Source of the DNA: an uncultured bacterium
GTDB lineage: Bacteria; Planctomycetota; Phycisphaerae; Phycisphaerales; UBA1924
NCBI GenBank assembly: GCA_938003595.1
Contig: CALKYH010000305.1
Coordinates: forward strand, 1-7,123
DNA length: 7,123 nt
Direction of reading: 5' to 3'
Position 1 is the stretch's first letter; each line of letters begins with the position of its first letter. The notes below the pieces were generated by a model. It saw only the letters and a list, made by a program, of their open reading frames with translations. It did not search any database and was not told where the DNA came from. Positions 5,600 to 7,123 of the stretch are shown here, in pieces. A program made the translations under genes and the position numbers.

Positions 5600-6657
5600 T
5601 GGTAGACCCTCCGACGCTCGGTGATCGTCCAACCGCCGAGTGCAGGATCGGTCCTTCGCGCCCCCGGCGGCGACCGCTCGGCCACGACCCACCACGAGAC
5701 GCGCCCCCCGGCGCGCTCGACCGACACGATGAACCCGTACGCGGCCGACCGCGCCGTCAGCGGCGTCCGCACCCAACCCCCACCCCCGCCCCCGGAAACA
5801 CTCATTGCTCCAGTCGGCGTCGCCCGGCCGGAGGCCGCGACCAGCGACCCGACCACCTCGGCCGGGATCGGCTCGCCGCGCTCGCGGCAGGCCATCGCGG
5901 TCCGCGCCAGCGCGGGGTCGTAGCCGACCAGCGCCGCGCGGAGCAGCTCGATCGGAGCGGTGCGGATGTTCAGCGCCGTCGGACGGGCGGGCTGCGCGGC
6001 GCGTCGGCGGCGATCGGCCGCGGCGCCATGGCCCGGACCCGCGAGCCAGTGGACGACGGAGGGCGCGAGGTCCCGCTCCTCGGCGTCGGAACGAGTCGGG
6101 AACGACGACACGACGGCGCCGGCCCGGTCCAGCGCCCACCACGCCATCGCCTCGGGATACAGCGGCGCATCGCCCTCGCCACGGTCAGGAAGCATCGACG
6201 TAATTCCGGGGGCGGGGGAGGGGGCGGGGCCGAGGGCTGGGGCGGGGCTCAGCTGATCCAGCGGCGGCGGCAGACCGTTCCGGCCCAGCGTCCCGAGCGC
6301 ATCGATGTGCAGCCTCCCGGACAAGTCGATCGCATCCACCACGACCCGGGAACCCTCGGCGCCTGTCGCGGGCTGCTCCAGGATCCGGACCGAGCCGTCG
6401 GCGCCGACCGGCGCCGACGCCCCGGACCCTTCCTGCTCCGACGCCCAGCGCAGCAGCGCGGGACCGAGGCTCAGCGCCGCCAGCCGCGCCCGCTCCTCGT
6501 CCAGGCGAGTCGATGACTCCACCGCGCGGGACGCGGCGCCGCGCAGGGCGAGGGCGCCGGCGGGGACGGCGATCGCCAGCGCCGCCAGCGCCAGCAGCAT
6601 CGCCGCGCCGCGCGACGGGGTGGCGCGATGCAATCGGGCTCGTCGCCAGACATTCAC
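5596..6657 (-). CDS. gspK: GspK-like minor pseudopilin of the T2SS
   Basis: A 353-residue protein that should sit at the tip of the T2SS pseudopilus with the other minor pseudopilins. The N-terminus is a short basic leader ending in SRG, then a hydrophobic helix (18-38, AAMLLALAALAIA). Cleavage by prepilin peptidase after Gly17 would be expected; position +5 is Leu rather than Glu, as is characteristic of GspK. The family hallmark, LNIRTAPIELLRAAL (229-243, 'lNiNTA' type), is followed by the helical stretch LARTAMACRERGEPIPAEVV (250-269), as in the GspK alpha domain. Two low-complexity inserts stand out: a Pro/Ala segment (130-150) and SGGGGGGW (288-295). The start is the GTG at 6657: it overlaps the previous TGA and has GGGAGG 7 bases upstream. 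A GTG at 6672, in frame, would overlap that ribosome site. The stop overlaps the next gene (GTGA). Confidence 0.85.
   Translation of the reverse strand: MNVWRRARLHRATPSRGAAMLLALAALAIAVPAGALALRGAASRAVESSTRLDEERARLAALSLGPALLRWASEQEGSGASAPVGADGSVRILEQPATGAEGSRVVVDAIDLSGRLHIDALGTLGRNGLPPPLDQLSPAPALGPAPSPAPGITSMLPDRGEGDAPLYPEAMAWWALDRAGAVVSSFPTRSDAEERDLAPSVVHWLAGPGHGAAADRRRRAAQPARPTALNIRTAPIELLRAALVGYDPALARTAMACRERGEPIPAEVVGSLVAASGRATPTGAMSVSGGGGGGWVRTPLTARSAAYGFIVSVERAGGRVSWWVVAERSPPGARRTDPALGGWTITERRRVYQ
5607..5612 (-). promoter_or_regulatory. Ribosome binding site that fixes the GTG start at 5599
   Basis: GGAGGG on the minus strand, 7 bases before the GTG at 5599, inside the last codons of gspK. 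It decides between this GTG and upstream in-frame starts as far back as 6142, which would place most of the protein over gspK. Confidence 0.75.
5772..5793 (-). other. G-quadruplex motif on the coding strand of gspK
   Basis: Read on the minus strand, four G-runs of 5, 5, 5 and 3 are separated by C, T and TT. This satisfies the usual G3+N1-7 quadruplex rule with very short loops. It encodes the poly-glycine part of GspK (SGGGGGGW) and would be present in the mRNA. Formation is predicted from the pattern only. Confidence 0.55.
6208..6247 (+). other. Strong G-quadruplex motif on the template strand of gspK
   Basis: On the plus strand, G-runs of 5, 5, 5 and 4 are separated by single bases (C, A, C) at 6208-6229, and further runs of 3, 4 and 4 follow up to 6247. 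Single-base loops make this about as strong a quadruplex pattern as the rule allows. Because gspK is on the minus strand, the G-rich strand is the template and the mRNA is C-rich here, coding the Pro/Ala linker at residues 138-150. Confidence 0.6.
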
Positions 6658-7123
6658 GGGGGCGCCTCCCACCTGAACTCCGCCGGAGATCGAGTTGGAT
6701 CCGACCAGTCGAGCCGCAGGGCGATCGCGAGCGGAAAAAAGTCCGACGAGCCTGACGATGCGATCTCGGCATGCATCGAAGCAACGCCCGTGAGCGCGAC
6801 CAATGCGCCGCCCTCGTCTTCAGCATCGGCCCTGATCAGCGCGTCTGCATCCTCCCCGGCGGCCCGACCGACCGACCAGTACACACGGCCCCAGGACGGG
6901 GGCCGCGGCGCGAACTGCGAGAGCGCGGCGCCGACGGGCGGCGCCACGATCTCGATCGAGGCGCCGTCGTCGTCGACTCGGATCTCGGGGCCATGCTCGC
7001 CGAGCCGGGCGCAGTCCAGGTCTCTGCGGAGCGCGCCGAGCGCGGCGGCGAGGTCGTCCTGCCCTGAATCAGCGATCCGCCGCTGCAGACGCAGCGTGGC
7101 GCTGGACCAGACGCCGACCATCG
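6654..7123 (-). CDS. gspJ: GspJ-like minor pseudopilin, 3' part only (5' end outside the window)
   Basis: An open frame runs off the right edge of the window; the first Met codon (7121) is probably internal. About 155 C-terminal residues are visible. The segment DLAAALGALRRDLDCARL (23-40 of the visible part) resembles the post-helix region of GspJ, where a helix carrying 'l-rrDl' leads into the beta domain. Strands follow (ASIEIVAPP, GRVYWSVGRA, ALRLDW) and a short tail, EFRWEAPP. The signal helix that would prove a pseudopilin is outside the window. The call rests on this pattern and on the position directly before gspK, the canonical place of gspJ; GspI or another minor pseudopilin is the alternative. 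GspJ would pack with GspI and GspK at the pseudopilus tip. Its TGA stop overlaps the gspK GTG by 4 bases. Confidence 0.65.
   Translation of the reverse strand, partial: MVGVWSSATLRLQRRIADSGQDDLAAALGALRRDLDCARLGEHGPEIRVDDDGASIEIVAPPVGAALSQFAPRPPSWGRVYWSVGRAAGEDADALIRADAEDEGGALVALTGVASMHAEIASSGSSDFFPLAIALRLDWSDPTRSPAEFRWEAPP
6665..6670 (-). promoter_or_regulatory. Ribosome binding site that fixes the gspK GTG start at 6657
   Basis: GGGAGG on the minus strand, 7 bases before the GTG at 6657 and inside the last codons of the upstream gspJ-like gene. It overlaps the alternative GTG at 6672-6670, arguing that translation begins at 6657. Confidence 0.75.

Noticed and set aside
5600..6142. Extension of the GspC-like gene upstream to 6142
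   Set aside because: It would overlap gspK almost fully; the extension is Arg/Gly-rich shadow sequence, and GTG 5599 has an excellent ribosome site and a GTGA overlap.
6735..6740. Six-A run (six U in the mRNA) in the gspJ-like gene as a frameshift or slippage site
   Set aside because: The reading frame continues normally through two TTT Phe codons to an overlapping stop; nothing indicates programmed slippage.
1..7123. CRISPR arrays, tRNA or rRNA genes, insertion-sequence ends
   Set aside because: I saw no regularly spaced direct repeats, no cloverleaf-like segments and no transposase or terminal repeats on either strand.

Overview
The window is GC-rich DNA, and every gene I can support lies on the minus strand. 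It holds two unlike blocks. The right-hand block (7123 down to 2744) is the inner-membrane and pseudopilin half of a type II secretion system (T2SS)-like operon. The left-hand block (2472 down to 151) is a single long ATPase gene of the RloC/PrrC-like AAA_13 type, a kind usually linked to anti-phage tRNA cleavage. A T2SS implies a diderm bacterium. High GC, GTG starts and low-complexity Pro/Ala/Gly linkers would fit a planctomycete, a myxobacterium or another high-GC Gram-negative. I cannot place it further from sequence alone.

T2SS block, in transcription order: the 3' end of a GspJ-like minor pseudopilin (7123-6654, cut by the window edge); GspK-like minor pseudopilin (6657-5596); a 189-residue protein with one membrane helix, a proline hinge and a small beta domain, GspC/PilP-like (5599-5030); GspL-like (5033-3900); GspM-like (3903-3346); and a TPR lipoprotein (3349-2744). 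All five junctions are 4-base start/stop overlaps (GTGA, GTGA, ATGA, ATGA, ATGA), so the six genes are one translationally coupled unit. Together they would encode the minor pseudopilus tip (J, K), the inner-membrane assembly platform (L, M), its link to the secretin (C-like) and an outer-membrane TPR lipoprotein. The secretin, the ATPase GspE and the GspF platform protein are not in the window.

A 271-base gap (2743-2473) follows. It contains nested short inverted repeats but no clear promoter or U-tract terminator. The ATPase gene after it has a less GC-biased third codon position than the T2SS genes, ends in TAA rather than TGA, and is not overlapped by the operon. It looks like a separately acquired defence gene. 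Its protein shows a divergent Walker A, a mid-protein CPFC zinc-hook-like motif, ABC-type signature, Walker B, D-loop and H-loop, and a C-terminal R-x3-E plus His pattern like that of the PrrC/RloC anticodon nuclease. The last 150 bases (150-1) hold only GC-rich inverted repeats.

I do not see a wholly new system. The points most worth a second look are the possible nuclease triad in the ATPase C-terminus, the GspC-like gene placed between gspK and gspL, the TPR lipoprotein closing the operon, the possible Shine-Dalgarno-masking hairpin at the gspL/gspM junction, and two strong G-quadruplex motifs on opposite strands within gspK.
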